Assembly (NCBI GenBank): GCA_023416655.1
Contig: JAEZHK010000010.1
Span: forward strand, 1-21,473
DNA from: Bacillota bacterium
GTDB taxonomy: Bacteria > Bacillota > Clostridia > Christensenellales > Aristaeellaceae
Reading direction: 5' to 3'
DNA length: 21,473 nucleotides
Shown here: positions 5,942 to 12,672 of the stretch, piece by piece
Layout: each line of letters starts with the position of its first letter
Numbering within the stretch: position 1 is the first letter of the stretch
Made by a program: the position numbers and the translations under genes
Notes under the pieces: generated by a model
Told to the model about the DNA's origin: nothing
What the model saw: the letters and a program-made list of their open reading frames with translations, nothing else
The model's database searches: none

Positions 5942-8319
5942 GGGTTTCCCTCCCGTTTTGTTTGGTTCGGGGCAAAGTCCAGGATGCCGACGAGCGCCCG
6001 GACGGAGCCCACAAAGTAGTTGGAGAACGCGAAGAGGCCTTTCCCTTCGCCGTCCACCGCCGCCGCGAAGGGCTTTCGAAGGTCGCCACAGCTGAGCGCC
6101 CGGTGCCATTCGATGAGCGCGGCGGCATCCCGGGACGTAAGAACCTCCGTGCCGGGAAAATCCGAAAGCGCAACCCGGAGGCGAGGATGATCCGCCTTTG
6201 CAAGCTCGTCCACGACCAGCTTTACGGCAATACCGCGACGGACGAACTCCGCCCTGCGCTCCATAAGCTCCGCCAAGAAGTGCTCCGTGGGCTCCTCGCC
6301 CGGCGCGAGGAAGGCGATGAGCGCCCGCCGTCCCGGCTCGGGCAGCGACCTCAATTGCCCGTCCAGGGAAGCGGCGGAGAGCGGCGGCAGCGCCGCGTTG
6401 AGAAGTCTCTCCCGGGTGCCGTCCGGTGGCAGCTGAACGCGCAGTTCCAGCGCCTCGTCCGCAGCCATTGTCAGCGGGACGACCATCCCGTCCACCGCGC
6501 CGTCGATCTGGCGGGAGACCACGGTCAGGCGGTAATCGCCGGGGCGCAGCCGGAAGGTATGCCTGCCGTCCACCGTCACGCCCTCGAAGTCCAGCGTCCG
6601 GTCCCGGCCGTCCTCCGCTCGGCTCAGCGTGAAGCGTTCAAAGTATTTCATCGGTTCGTCCGAGACAAGCGTCAGCGCGGCCTCCGCCTCCGCGGCGGGG
6701 GCATTCAGCGGCGCGAAGCCGCCGTTTTCGTAGAATTCCACCGCGTTGGTGGCGGGGTTCAGCCGGGCGGGGATGCCCAGCGCGCGGCAGGCGTCCACGG
6801 TCAATATATCCAGCCCTTCTGCGCCGGTAAACCCGCACGAAAGCGCGGTGAGGGAGTCCGGGAACACCGCCGGGGGCGCGAGCTCCCGCACCGCGACGGC
6901 CTTTGACACAAATTCTGAGATTTCCCGAGGCGTTTTCAAACCGCCCATCGCTTCCGCCAGCGCTCGCCGGATGGGATACCGCTCCTCATGCGCCACACGG
7001 GGGCAAAGGAGGTACTTCTGCCAGACAGATTCCTCAAAATCGGCCTTCCAGGGCAGCGCGCCCTCCAGGGCGTCTTCCAACACCACCCGGTCCACGTCGT
7101 AGAAGTCCTTCTCCGACAGGCTGCCCAGCAGCAGCTTCTTATCCGCTTCCGCAAAGCGCACATCCGAAAGGAACGCGCGGATCGCCGGCGCGTTGCCGCC
7201 CGCGCGGTCGGCGTAAGGCTCGCCGGTCTTCCACCCCGCCAGCCGCTCCTCCCGAACGCGCGTTGCCCGCCGGAGCCTTTCCAGATGGCCGTCCAGCGCT
7301 GGGCCGGGCTCCGAGACCGGCTGGATGCGAGTCTCCGCCGGTGGGATCAGGTTGAAGCGCCGCGGCCCCGGTTCCAACGCCGCCGCGTCCTTCATGTCCA
7401 GCACGCACTCGCGCCGCTCCCGGACGTCCACGACCGCCCAGACCGACCGATCGCCGTCCAGCGCCCGGACGCGCAAAGACCCCAGGCCGGTCAGTAGGTC
7501 GGCCTCGCCATCCGGCCCGGTGCGCTTGACGCAGACAGGAAAGAACTCCGCCATGTTGCAAAGCTCGAACAGCACCTTCGCGCCGGGCTTGGGCGCGCCG
7601 TGGTCCGTCACCCGCACGCGAAGCAGCGCCGTCGGTGCGTAGGCGGCGGTGCGGTTGACGGTGAATTCCCGCCCGCTCACCGCCTCCACCCGCTCGCCCA
7701 CCGGCGGCATGCCGTAAGCACGGGTATGCACCAGCATCGCCCGCGAGGCCGCCGCGGTGAACCAGCCGGAATCCGGCACCATCTCAGGCTCGCACGCGCC
7801 CATGTAATGCCAGCCGCCGTCGATCCACACCTCAATCCAGGCGTGGTTGTCATCGCAGTGGGCCCAGCGGGGCACATAGCACTGCCGGGCGGGGATGCCT
7901 GCGGCGCGCATGGCGCTGACCGCCAGCGTGGACTCCTCGCCGCAGCGGGCCAACCCAGCGCGCATCACCGCAAGCGGCGAGAGCGTGCGCCGGCTGGTGG
8001 AGCGGTAGGTGGCCTGCTCGAAGCACCAGTGGTTGACCTCGAGCGCCGCCTCCCGCATGGAGAGGCCTTGAAGGCGCGGCTTCAGCGCGGAAGCGATCGC
8101 CTCGTGGTAGAAAGTCAGCCGTTCATTGTTGACCCGCGGAAACAGCGTGTAGATTTTGAAGATGTCCTCCGGGATCGACGCGCCCCAGGGGACGGACGCG
8201 CGTGTGGTCAGCGCGTGGCGGGCGACCGCCTCCGCAAACCCATCGTCGATCCGGGCCAGGTCGGCCTCGGGCAGCGCCGCCTTCAGGTGGACAAGGGCCT
8301 CATCCAATTCACGGTTCAT
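5938..8319 (-). CDS. Large transglutaminase-fold protein with an internal duplication
   Basis: The 793-aa protein begins at ATG 8319 (GAAGGAT 8 nt before). A transglutaminase-like (papain-fold) domain spans about 90-180: LARCGEESTLAVSAMRAAGI gives Cys126, CDDNHAWIEVWIDGGW gives His159, and GACEPE supplies an acidic third residue (Glu177 in place of the usual Asp). A beta-rich section follows (about 215-310). Then the N-terminal module appears again: PRVNNERLTFYHEAIASAL (61-79) matches PRVAHEERYPIRRALAEAM (440-458), and AAGIPAR (139-145) matches ALGIPAR (513-519). In the second copy Cys is replaced by Ala500 and His by Asn525, so it should be inactive. The C-terminus (about 650-785) vaguely recalls a thioredoxin-like fold. 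No signal peptide or membrane segment is seen. It sits between the binding protein and the coupled fucosidase gene. A protease or amidase-like role on glycopeptides is possible but unproven. Confidence 0.75.
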   Translation of the reverse strand: MNRELDEALVHLKAALPEADLARIDDGFAEAVARHALTTRASVPWGASIPEDIFKIYTLFPRVNNERLTFYHEAIASALKPRLQGLSMREAALEVNHWCFEQATYRSTSRRTLSPLAVMRAGLARCGEESTLAVSAMRAAGIPARQCYVPRWAHCDDNHAWIEVWIDGGWHYMGACEPEMVPDSGWFTAAASRAMLVHTRAYGMPPVGERVEAVSGREFTVNRTAAYAPTALLRVRVTDHGAPKPGAKVLFELCNMAEFFPVCVKRTGPDGEADLLTGLGSLRVRALDGDRSVWAVVDVRERRECVLDMKDAAALEPGPRRFNLIPPAETRIQPVSEPGPALDGHLERLRRATRVREERLAGWKTGEPYADRAGGNAPAIRAFLSDVRFAEADKKLLLGSLSEKDFYDVDRVVLEDALEGALPWKADFEESVWQKYLLCPRVAHEERYPIRRALAEAMGGLKTPREISEFVSKAVAVRELAPPAVFPDSLTALSCGFTGAEGLDILTVDACRALGIPARLNPATNAVEFYENGGFAPLNAPAAEAEAALTLVSDEPMKYFERFTLSRAEDGRDRTLDFEGVTVDGRHTFRLRPGDYRLTVVSRQIDGAVDGMVVPLTMAADEALELRVQLPPDGTRERLLNAALPPLSAASLDGQLRSLPEPGRRALIAFLAPGEEPTEHFLAELMERRAEFVRRGIAVKLVVDELAKADHPRLRVALSDFPGTEVLTSRDAAALIEWHRALSCGDLRKPFAAAVDGEGKGLFAFSNYFVGSVRALVGILDFAPNQTKREGNP

Positions 8320-8333
8320 GATGGCGTATCCTT

Positions 8334-8392
8334 CGCTTGTTGAATAAGGCGCGGCCGCCGAACGGGGGTGGTCCGGCGGCCCCGCTTGTTGA
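8334..8392. repeat. 10-bp direct repeat bracketing a GC hairpin
   Basis: CGCTTGTTGA occurs at 8334-8343 and again at 8383-8392, 49 bp apart. The interval contains the hairpin GGCCGCCG (8353-8360) / CGGCGGCC (8374-8381). It could be a target-site duplication around a tiny inserted palindrome, or a chance repeat; the left copy lies just upstream of the transglutaminase-like gene's ribosome site. Confidence 0.4.
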
Positions 8393-8547
8393 GGGGAATT
8401 CTTCTGCGTGTTGTTTAGCCTCGTCGGCCTTCAAACCGTTCCCGGCGACCCGCGCGCCGGGAACGCGTGTTTCCGATATCAGTGCGGACACTGATATCGG
8501 AAACACTTCTTTGGTCAGGGAGCCGCCCGGAAATCCCGCAGGATTTC
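8353..8547. other. Array of four stem-loops downstream of the binding-protein gene
   Basis: This non-coding stretch contains consecutive inverted repeats of unrelated sequence. They are GGCCGCCG/CGGCGGCC (8353-8381), CGTTCCCGGCG/CGCCGGGAACG (8437-8465), GTGTTTCCGATATCAGTG paired with its exact complement (8467-8506, 18-bp stem, 4-nt loop CGGA) and GAAATCC/GGATTTC (8530-8547). None has a good U-run on either strand. With the hairpin at 8574 they fill most of the 290-bp gap between two genes of one operon. They could act as RNA-processing or 3'-end stabilising structures that uncouple binding-protein mRNA from the downstream genes, or as mobile palindromes. Confidence 0.7.
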
Positions 8548-8573
8548 AGGCTGCCGCAGACTTCTACCTTCGC

Positions 8574-8602
8574 GATGAAAAGCCGCCCGGCGGATTTTCA
8601 TC
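8574..8602 (-). terminator. Likely intrinsic terminator/attenuator after the binding-protein gene
   Basis: On the minus strand, eight nt after the frame's end, GATGAAAA-T-CCGCC, one nt, GGCGG-C-TTTTCATC forms an A-tract/GC-stem/T-tract hairpin. CCGCC/GGCGG is perfect and the outer 8 bp also pair. It is symmetric, so it may work in both directions. Partial termination here would give more binding protein than downstream enzymes. Confidence 0.6.
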
Positions 8603-8609
8603 GCCATTA

Positions 8610-10289
8610 CTACTTATACTGGGCGTCGTAGGCAGCCTGGTAGTAGCCGATCAGGTCATTGAGGCCATTGGCTTCCAGCTCCGAAATCCACGCGTCGTAG
8701 TCGTTCTCGAGGGTCTTGGCGCCGTTCATGAAGGCGAACATGCCCTGCTTGATGGAGTTGGAGAGGTTGGCCTTGATGACGGACATGCCGTTGATCTCCG
8801 CGTCGGTGAACTTGAGCGGCGGCACGACCTTCGAGTCGTCCACGAAGGGTTCGTAGGCCTTGGTGACCTGGTAGAGGTAGGTTTCCAGGCCCGCGGCGCT
8901 CTTCAGGTCCACATTGGGGTCGGAGGGCTCGCCCAGGCGGTACTTGGCGTCGCGGTGGCTCATGGCCAGCTGCAGAACGCACTTGTTCTGGGGCTCGGAC
9001 TCCTGCCACGGCACCAAGAGCTTATAGAACGCGGGCTCGCCGTTGATGCCCACCTGGCCCGGGTCGGCGTTGGCCCAGTCCTGGCCGTAGACGCCGTAGT
9101 AGCTGCGCATGGAGGAGGCGTAGGAGTACATCAGATCGCCGAGCTTGAAGGCGGCTTCCGGGTACTTCGTGTCGGCGGAGACCACGAACATGTTGCCGGT
9201 GGTGGCGTCATAGGGGAAGGACATGACGTTCTGGTAGCCGTCCGGCCCCTTGAGCGGCAATAGGTTGCCATACTGCTTGTAGATGTCGCCGCCGAGATTC
9301 GCGAACAGGATGTAGCCTCCGGCGGAAGCGCCCAGGCGTCCGCTCTCGGCGATCTGGGTCAGGCCCGCGGTGTCCTGGGTGAAGGAGCCGGTGTAGTACA
9401 GGCCGTCCTTGACCAGGTCCGCCATGTACTGAAGGCCCTTTTTGAACTCGTCCTTGTAGAAGGGCACGGTCACCTTGCCGTCCTCCAGGTACAGGCCGAA
9501 GGCGTCCGGCAGGCTGGTGGAGGTCTTCTTGAGGTCGAGGTTGTAGTAGGTGAAGGCGTTCATGATCAGGCGTTCGCCGTTGGTATACCAGCCGTCCTGA
9601 TAGTCGCCCGAGAAGGGGATCTCATCGGTGGCGTCGCCGTTGCCGTTGGCGTCCTGATCGCGGAAGGCCTCGAGAACCTTGCGGAACTCGTCCAGCGTGG
9701 CGGGCTTTTGAAGGCCCAGGTTCTTAAGCCAAGTCTCGTTGATCCAGGCCTTCGTGGCCATCCTGCAGTGGTAGCACTCGTTGACTTCCGGCAGCGAGTA
9801 GATGTTGCCGTCCAGCTGGGTGTAGCGGTCCTGGGTGCCGGGGTACTCCTCAAACACCTGCTTGGTGAACCGGCCGTGCTTCTCGATGAGGTCGTTCAGC
9901 GGCAGGAACATGCCCTCTTCCACGCCGTACTTGCCGACCATGGCGTCGGTCATGCCCACGGAGAGGAAGATGTCCGGGTATTCGCCGGAGGAGAGAATCA
10001 GCGCGAGCTTCTCGGCGCGGCTTTCATAGGGCACCAGTTCGAAGCTCAGATCGACATTGGTGACCTCTTCCAGCCACTTGACGTAGGAGTTGGTCTCCCA
10101 GTCCTCGATGGAGGAGTGGTCGGTGACCGCGACGGTCAGCTTGATGTCCCCAAAGTTGTCGCAGAGCTTGTAGTCGGACAGGTCCTCGTCGTGCTCCCAT
10201 TCCGGCGCCCACGCCAGCGCGCCAGACGCGCAGCCCAGGACGAGGATCATGGCCAACAGGGTGCTCATCAGTCCACGAAGTTTCCTCAT
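8610..10289 (-). CDS. ABC transporter extracellular sugar-binding protein (LplA/YtcQ-like)
   Basis: The 559-aa protein starts at ATG 10289 (MRKLRGLMSTLLAMILVLG), with AAGGAGG (10298-10304) 8 nt upstream. The frame is open for a further 87 codons upstream, but that is hairpin-rich intergenic sequence. Residues 1-26 form a secretion signal: either a lipobox-like VLGC (Cys20) anchoring a lipoprotein or cleavage after ALA (24-26). The mature protein shows the type 1 solute-binding pattern (KLTVAVTDH near 50; LALILSSGEYPDIFLS near 95-110). The calcium-binding-like loop DQDANGNGDATDE (211-223) is typical of the long, about 550-aa LplA/YtcQ group. It lies after the two matching permease genes and is flanked by stem-loop arrays. 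The ligand is probably an oligosaccharide, plausibly fucosylated given the downstream GH29, but this is inference. Confidence 0.9.
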   Translation of the reverse strand: MRKLRGLMSTLLAMILVLGCASGALAWAPEWEHDEDLSDYKLCDNFGDIKLTVAVTDHSSIEDWETNSYVKWLEEVTNVDLSFELVPYESRAEKLALILSSGEYPDIFLSVGMTDAMVGKYGVEEGMFLPLNDLIEKHGRFTKQVFEEYPGTQDRYTQLDGNIYSLPEVNECYHCRMATKAWINETWLKNLGLQKPATLDEFRKVLEAFRDQDANGNGDATDEIPFSGDYQDGWYTNGERLIMNAFTYYNLDLKKTSTSLPDAFGLYLEDGKVTVPFYKDEFKKGLQYMADLVKDGLYYTGSFTQDTAGLTQIAESGRLGASAGGYILFANLGGDIYKQYGNLLPLKGPDGYQNVMSFPYDATTGNMFVVSADTKYPEAAFKLGDLMYSYASSMRSYYGVYGQDWANADPGQVGINGEPAFYKLLVPWQESEPQNKCVLQLAMSHRDAKYRLGEPSDPNVDLKSAAGLETYLYQVTKAYEPFVDDSKVVPPLKFTDAEINGMSVIKANLSNSIKQGMFAFMNGAKTLENDYDAWISELEANGLNDLIGYYQAAYDAQYK

Positions 10290-10322
10290 GATGCAATCCT
10301 CCTTCATGATGGTGTATCGCAT

Positions 10323-10550
10323 GCGCCTTTGGCGCGGGATACCTTTCAGGGCAGCGACATAAACAAGTTTCTGTCGCTGCCAATGGAAACGGGGGGCGGA
10401 TTGCTGAATTTCCTGCGGGAAATTCCGGGCGCAATCCGAGCTGAAGGAATTGATTCCCCGTCGGGCGGGCAAGCGCGCCCTTTGGGGGAATCCATAAGTG
10501 CCGACAAGTCGGCGCTTATGATGGAACCTTGGAGGGTCTTGACCCTCCAA
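10323..10550. other. Array of six stem-loops between permease and binding-protein genes
   Basis: The 279-bp gap holds no gene. It contains GCGCC/GGCGC (10323-10335), a 13-bp stem with one mismatch from GCAGCGACA to TGTCGCTGC (10351-10380), and a nested structure with outer CGGATTGC/GCAATCCG (10397-10438) and inner GAATTTCC/GGAAATTC (10406-10425). Next come GATTCCCC/GGGGAATC with inner GGGCG/CGCCC (10452-10492), CATAAGTGCCGAC/GTCGGCGCTTATG (10493-10520, one G-T pair) and TTGGAGGGTC/GACCCTCCAA (10529-10550). The sequences differ from one another, so this is not one repeated element. An array directly before the most needed product of an ABC operon suggests mRNA processing or protection. Confidence 0.7.
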
Positions 10551-10568
10551 ACCTCTAAGGAGGTGTGT

Positions 10569-11501
10569 TTACCCTTTGACCGAGCCGATCATGATGCCCT
10601 TGACGAAGTACTTTTGCACGAACGGGTAGATCATCAGCAGCGGCACGCTGGACACCACGATCACCGCGTACTTCAGAAGGTTGCTCATGCCGCGCCGGGT
10701 CGCCATGTCGCGCAGGTCGGCGGTGACCGTCATGTCCATCTGGTTCAGGATCAGGATGTTCCGAAGCACCACCTGCAGCGGGAACAGTTTCTTTTCCGAC
10801 AGGTACAGGAAGGCGTCGAAATAGCTGTTCCAGATGCCCACCGCGCAGTACAGGCCGACGACCGCCAGAATCGGCCCGGACAGCGGCAGCAGGATGTTCG
10901 TCAGCTGCCGCCACACCGAGCAGCCGTCGATGCCCGCGGCCTCGTAGAGTTCCTCCGGAATGGAGGTGGTAAAGTAGGTTCGCATCAGGATCACATGCCA
11001 GGCGCTCATCGCGCCGGGCAGGATGACGGCCCAGCGGGTGTCGTAGAGCTTCAGGCTCTTGATGAGCAGGTAGTTGGGCACGAGCCCTGCGTTGAACAGC
11101 ATCGTGAACAGCACCATGCCGCCGACGATCCCCCGGCCGTAGAAGTCCTTCCGGGACAGGCAGAACGCGCAAAGCGTGGTCAAGACCAGGTTGATCAGTG
11201 TGCCCAGCGCCATATAGATGAAGGAGTTCAGGTAGCCGGTCATGATCGAATCGTACTTGAACACCGCCTGATAGGCGATGAGGGACGGCTCCACCGGCAA
11301 AAACCAGACCCGCCCGGACATCACCGCGTCGGTGGACGACAGCGACGCGCTCACCACGTACAATAGCGGATAGGCCACCACCAGCACCGCCATCAGCAGG
11401 ATCAGCGTGGCTGCCCAGTCAAAAACCCGGTCGTTCCACCGGGGACGAATCCTGTTCCTCCGGGACGCCCTCAAGACGCGAACCCTGGTCCCTTCCGCCA
11501 T
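10569..11501 (-). CDS. Carbohydrate ABC transporter permease (YtcP/LplC type)
   Basis: The 310-aa inner-membrane protein starts at ATG 11501 with AGGAGG close upstream. After a basic N-terminus, six hydrophobic segments are visible, the first at WAATLILLMAVLVVAYPLLY. The EAA loop that docks to the ATPase reads ELYEAAGIDGCSVWRQ followed by LPLSGPILA. FVQKYFVKGIMIGSVKG is the characteristic C-terminus of the YtcP/LplC subfamily of binding-protein-dependent sugar permeases. It forms a heterodimer with the LplB-type permease, whose gene ends 11 nt upstream. No ATPase gene is in the operon, so a shared MsmX-type ATPase elsewhere is expected. Confidence 0.93.
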   Translation of the reverse strand: MAEGTRVRVLRASRRNRIRPRWNDRVFDWAATLILLMAVLVVAYPLLYVVSASLSSTDAVMSGRVWFLPVEPSLIAYQAVFKYDSIMTGYLNSFIYMALGTLINLVLTTLCAFCLSRKDFYGRGIVGGMVLFTMLFNAGLVPNYLLIKSLKLYDTRWAVILPGAMSAWHVILMRTYFTTSIPEELYEAAGIDGCSVWRQLTNILLPLSGPILAVVGLYCAVGIWNSYFDAFLYLSEKKLFPLQVVLRNILILNQMDMTVTADLRDMATRRGMSNLLKYAVIVVSSVPLLMIYPFVQKYFVKGIMIGSVKG

Positions 11502-11512
11502 GAAAACGCCTC

Positions 11513-12454
11513 CTAAAATACGCTGACGTCGCTAAAGCGCCGGGACAGCGCGTTGACCAGCAGCAGCATCGCAAGGTTCACCACCGAGTTGAACAGGCCC
11601 ACCGCCGTGGAAAAGCTGAAGTTGCTGTTCAGGATGCCGATCTTGTAAACATAGGTGGAGATGACCTCCGAAACCGGGGTGTTGAAGTTGTTCTGCATCA
11701 GGTAGATTTTTTCAAAGCCCACCGACAGGATGCTGCCCGCGTTCAGGATGAACAGCGTGATGATCGTGGGCGCGATGTACGGAAGGTCAATGGAGATGAT
11801 CTTGCGCAGCTTCGACGCGCCGTCCACCCTCGCCGCTTCGTACAGCTCCAGCGGCACGCCCGACAGCGCCGCCAGGTATACGATGGCGGAGTAGCCCATC
11901 GTCTGCCAGACGCCCGTCCACACGTACAGCGATCGGAAAGCGCCCATATCGCCCATGACGTTGGGGGCCTGCGCGCCAAACAGGCGGTACATCTGGGTCA
12001 CGACGCCGCTGGATACGTCGGTAAACTGCAGAATCATCGACACCAGCACCACGGTGGAGATGAAGTAGGGCATGTAGGTGACCATCTGAACGCTCTTTTT
12101 GAACGATTTGATGTTGCTCTCGTTCAGGCAGATGGCCAGCAGGATCGGGATCGGGAAGCTTGCCAGCAGGCTGTACAGGCTGATGACCAGCGTGTTTTTG
12201 ATGATCATCCAGGAGTTGGCGGATTTGAAGAAGGTTTCGAAGTGCTTCCAGCCCGCCCAGGGGCTGGCCCAGATCCCCAGCCGCACTCTGTAGTCCTTGA
12301 AGGCAATCTGCGCGCCCAGCATGGGGTAATACTTAAACACCAGCATGTAGGCGATCGGAAGCAGGATCAAAAGGTAATACGGCATGCTCTTGACGAGCTT
12401 GCGCTTGATCCCCTTCCAGCCGCTCGCCCGGGAAAGGCTGTCCGCGCCGGTCAT
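11513..12454 (-). CDS. Carbohydrate ABC transporter permease (LplB type)
   Basis: The 313-aa membrane protein is the partner of the YtcP-type permease. The start is taken at ATG 12454 (MTGADSLSR) because the GGGGGG ribosome site (12462-12467) is 7 nt before it; the in-frame ATG at 12460 is too close. The LplB signature YYPMLGAQIAFKDYR lies after the first membrane segment, and the EAA loop is ELYEAARVDGASKLRKI with DLPYIAPTI. GFEKIYLMQN and the C-terminal segment VGLFNSVVNLAMLLLVNAL are also typical. It is the first gene of the glycan operon, preceded by a promoter shared back-to-back with the ROK gene. Confidence 0.93.
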   Translation of the reverse strand: MTGADSLSRASGWKGIKRKLVKSMPYYLLILLPIAYMLVFKYYPMLGAQIAFKDYRVRLGIWASPWAGWKHFETFFKSANSWMIIKNTLVISLYSLLASFPIPILLAICLNESNIKSFKKSVQMVTYMPYFISTVVLVSMILQFTDVSSGVVTQMYRLFGAQAPNVMGDMGAFRSLYVWTGVWQTMGYSAIVYLAALSGVPLELYEAARVDGASKLRKIISIDLPYIAPTIITLFILNAGSILSVGFEKIYLMQNNFNTPVSEVISTYVYKIGILNSNFSFSTAVGLFNSVVNLAMLLLVNALSRRFSDVSVF

Positions 12455-12480
12455 AGGCATTCCCCCCAGCCGATGATTTT

Positions 12481-12557
12481 TTAACACCGTAGGATTATTT
12501 TATAGCGAGTTAACAGTAATTGCAATACCACCGGGCAAATTAACAGTAAAATTAACA
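12481..12557. repeat. TTAACA repeats in the divergent ROK/permease promoter (candidate operator)
   Basis: TTAACA occurs at 12481, 12510, 12540 and 12552 on the plus strand. The copies at 12510-12519 and 12540-12549 are extended to the identical decamer TTAACAGTAA, exactly 30 bp apart (about three helical turns). The first decamer falls between the -35 and -10 boxes of the permease promoter. The placement suits operators for the adjacent ROK repressor, but the AT-rich context inflates chance matches. Confidence 0.45.
12497..12525 (-). promoter_or_regulatory. Promoter of the permease/binding protein/fucosidase operon
   Basis: On the minus strand TTGCAA (12520-12525) and TAAAAT (12497-12502) are spaced by 17 bp. 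The spacer contains one copy of the TTACTGTTAA repeat (12510-12519), so a regulator bound there would cover the promoter. The leader to ATG 12454 is about 35-40 nt. Confidence 0.55.
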
Positions 12558-12614
12558 ATCATTCCGTCGAATTCAGGCTGATCGGGATATAAAATAACAT
12601 CGTGAAATTATTTC

Positions 12615-12643
12615 TTGTTTTTTGCGCGCGCTTGTGATATACT
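12615..12643 (+). promoter_or_regulatory. Promoter of the ROK gene cluster
   Basis: TTGTTT (12615-12620) and TATACT (12638-12643) are separated by 17 bp. Transcription would begin near 12650, which rules out the in-frame TTG at 12622 as the ROK start and supports ATG 12673. Confidence 0.6.
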
Positions 12644-12672
12644 GGCGCCATGCAATTTCTGGGGGCGGGCGT

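Noticed and set aside
5942..6109. 56-codon N-terminal extension of the fucosidase
   Set aside because: It overlaps the end of the transglutaminase-like gene in another frame; GGAGG and the GH29 N-terminus fix the start at 5941.
10290..10550. 87-codon N-terminal extension of the binding protein
   Set aside because: The sequence there is a stem-loop array; the signal peptide and a perfect ribosome site place the start at 10289.
8353..10550. CRISPR array or REP-type repeat family
   Set aside because: The palindromes differ in sequence and spacing, there are no constant repeats with unique spacers, and no cas genes are present.
9708..11366. 552-codon plus-strand open frame
   Set aside because: It runs antisense through the binding-protein and permease genes and across a hairpin-rich gap, is rich in H, Q, R and V, and has no recognisable domain.
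12622..12672. Upstream TTG start for the ROK repressor
   Set aside because: It lies before the predicted -10 box at 12638-12643, so it would not be in the mRNA.
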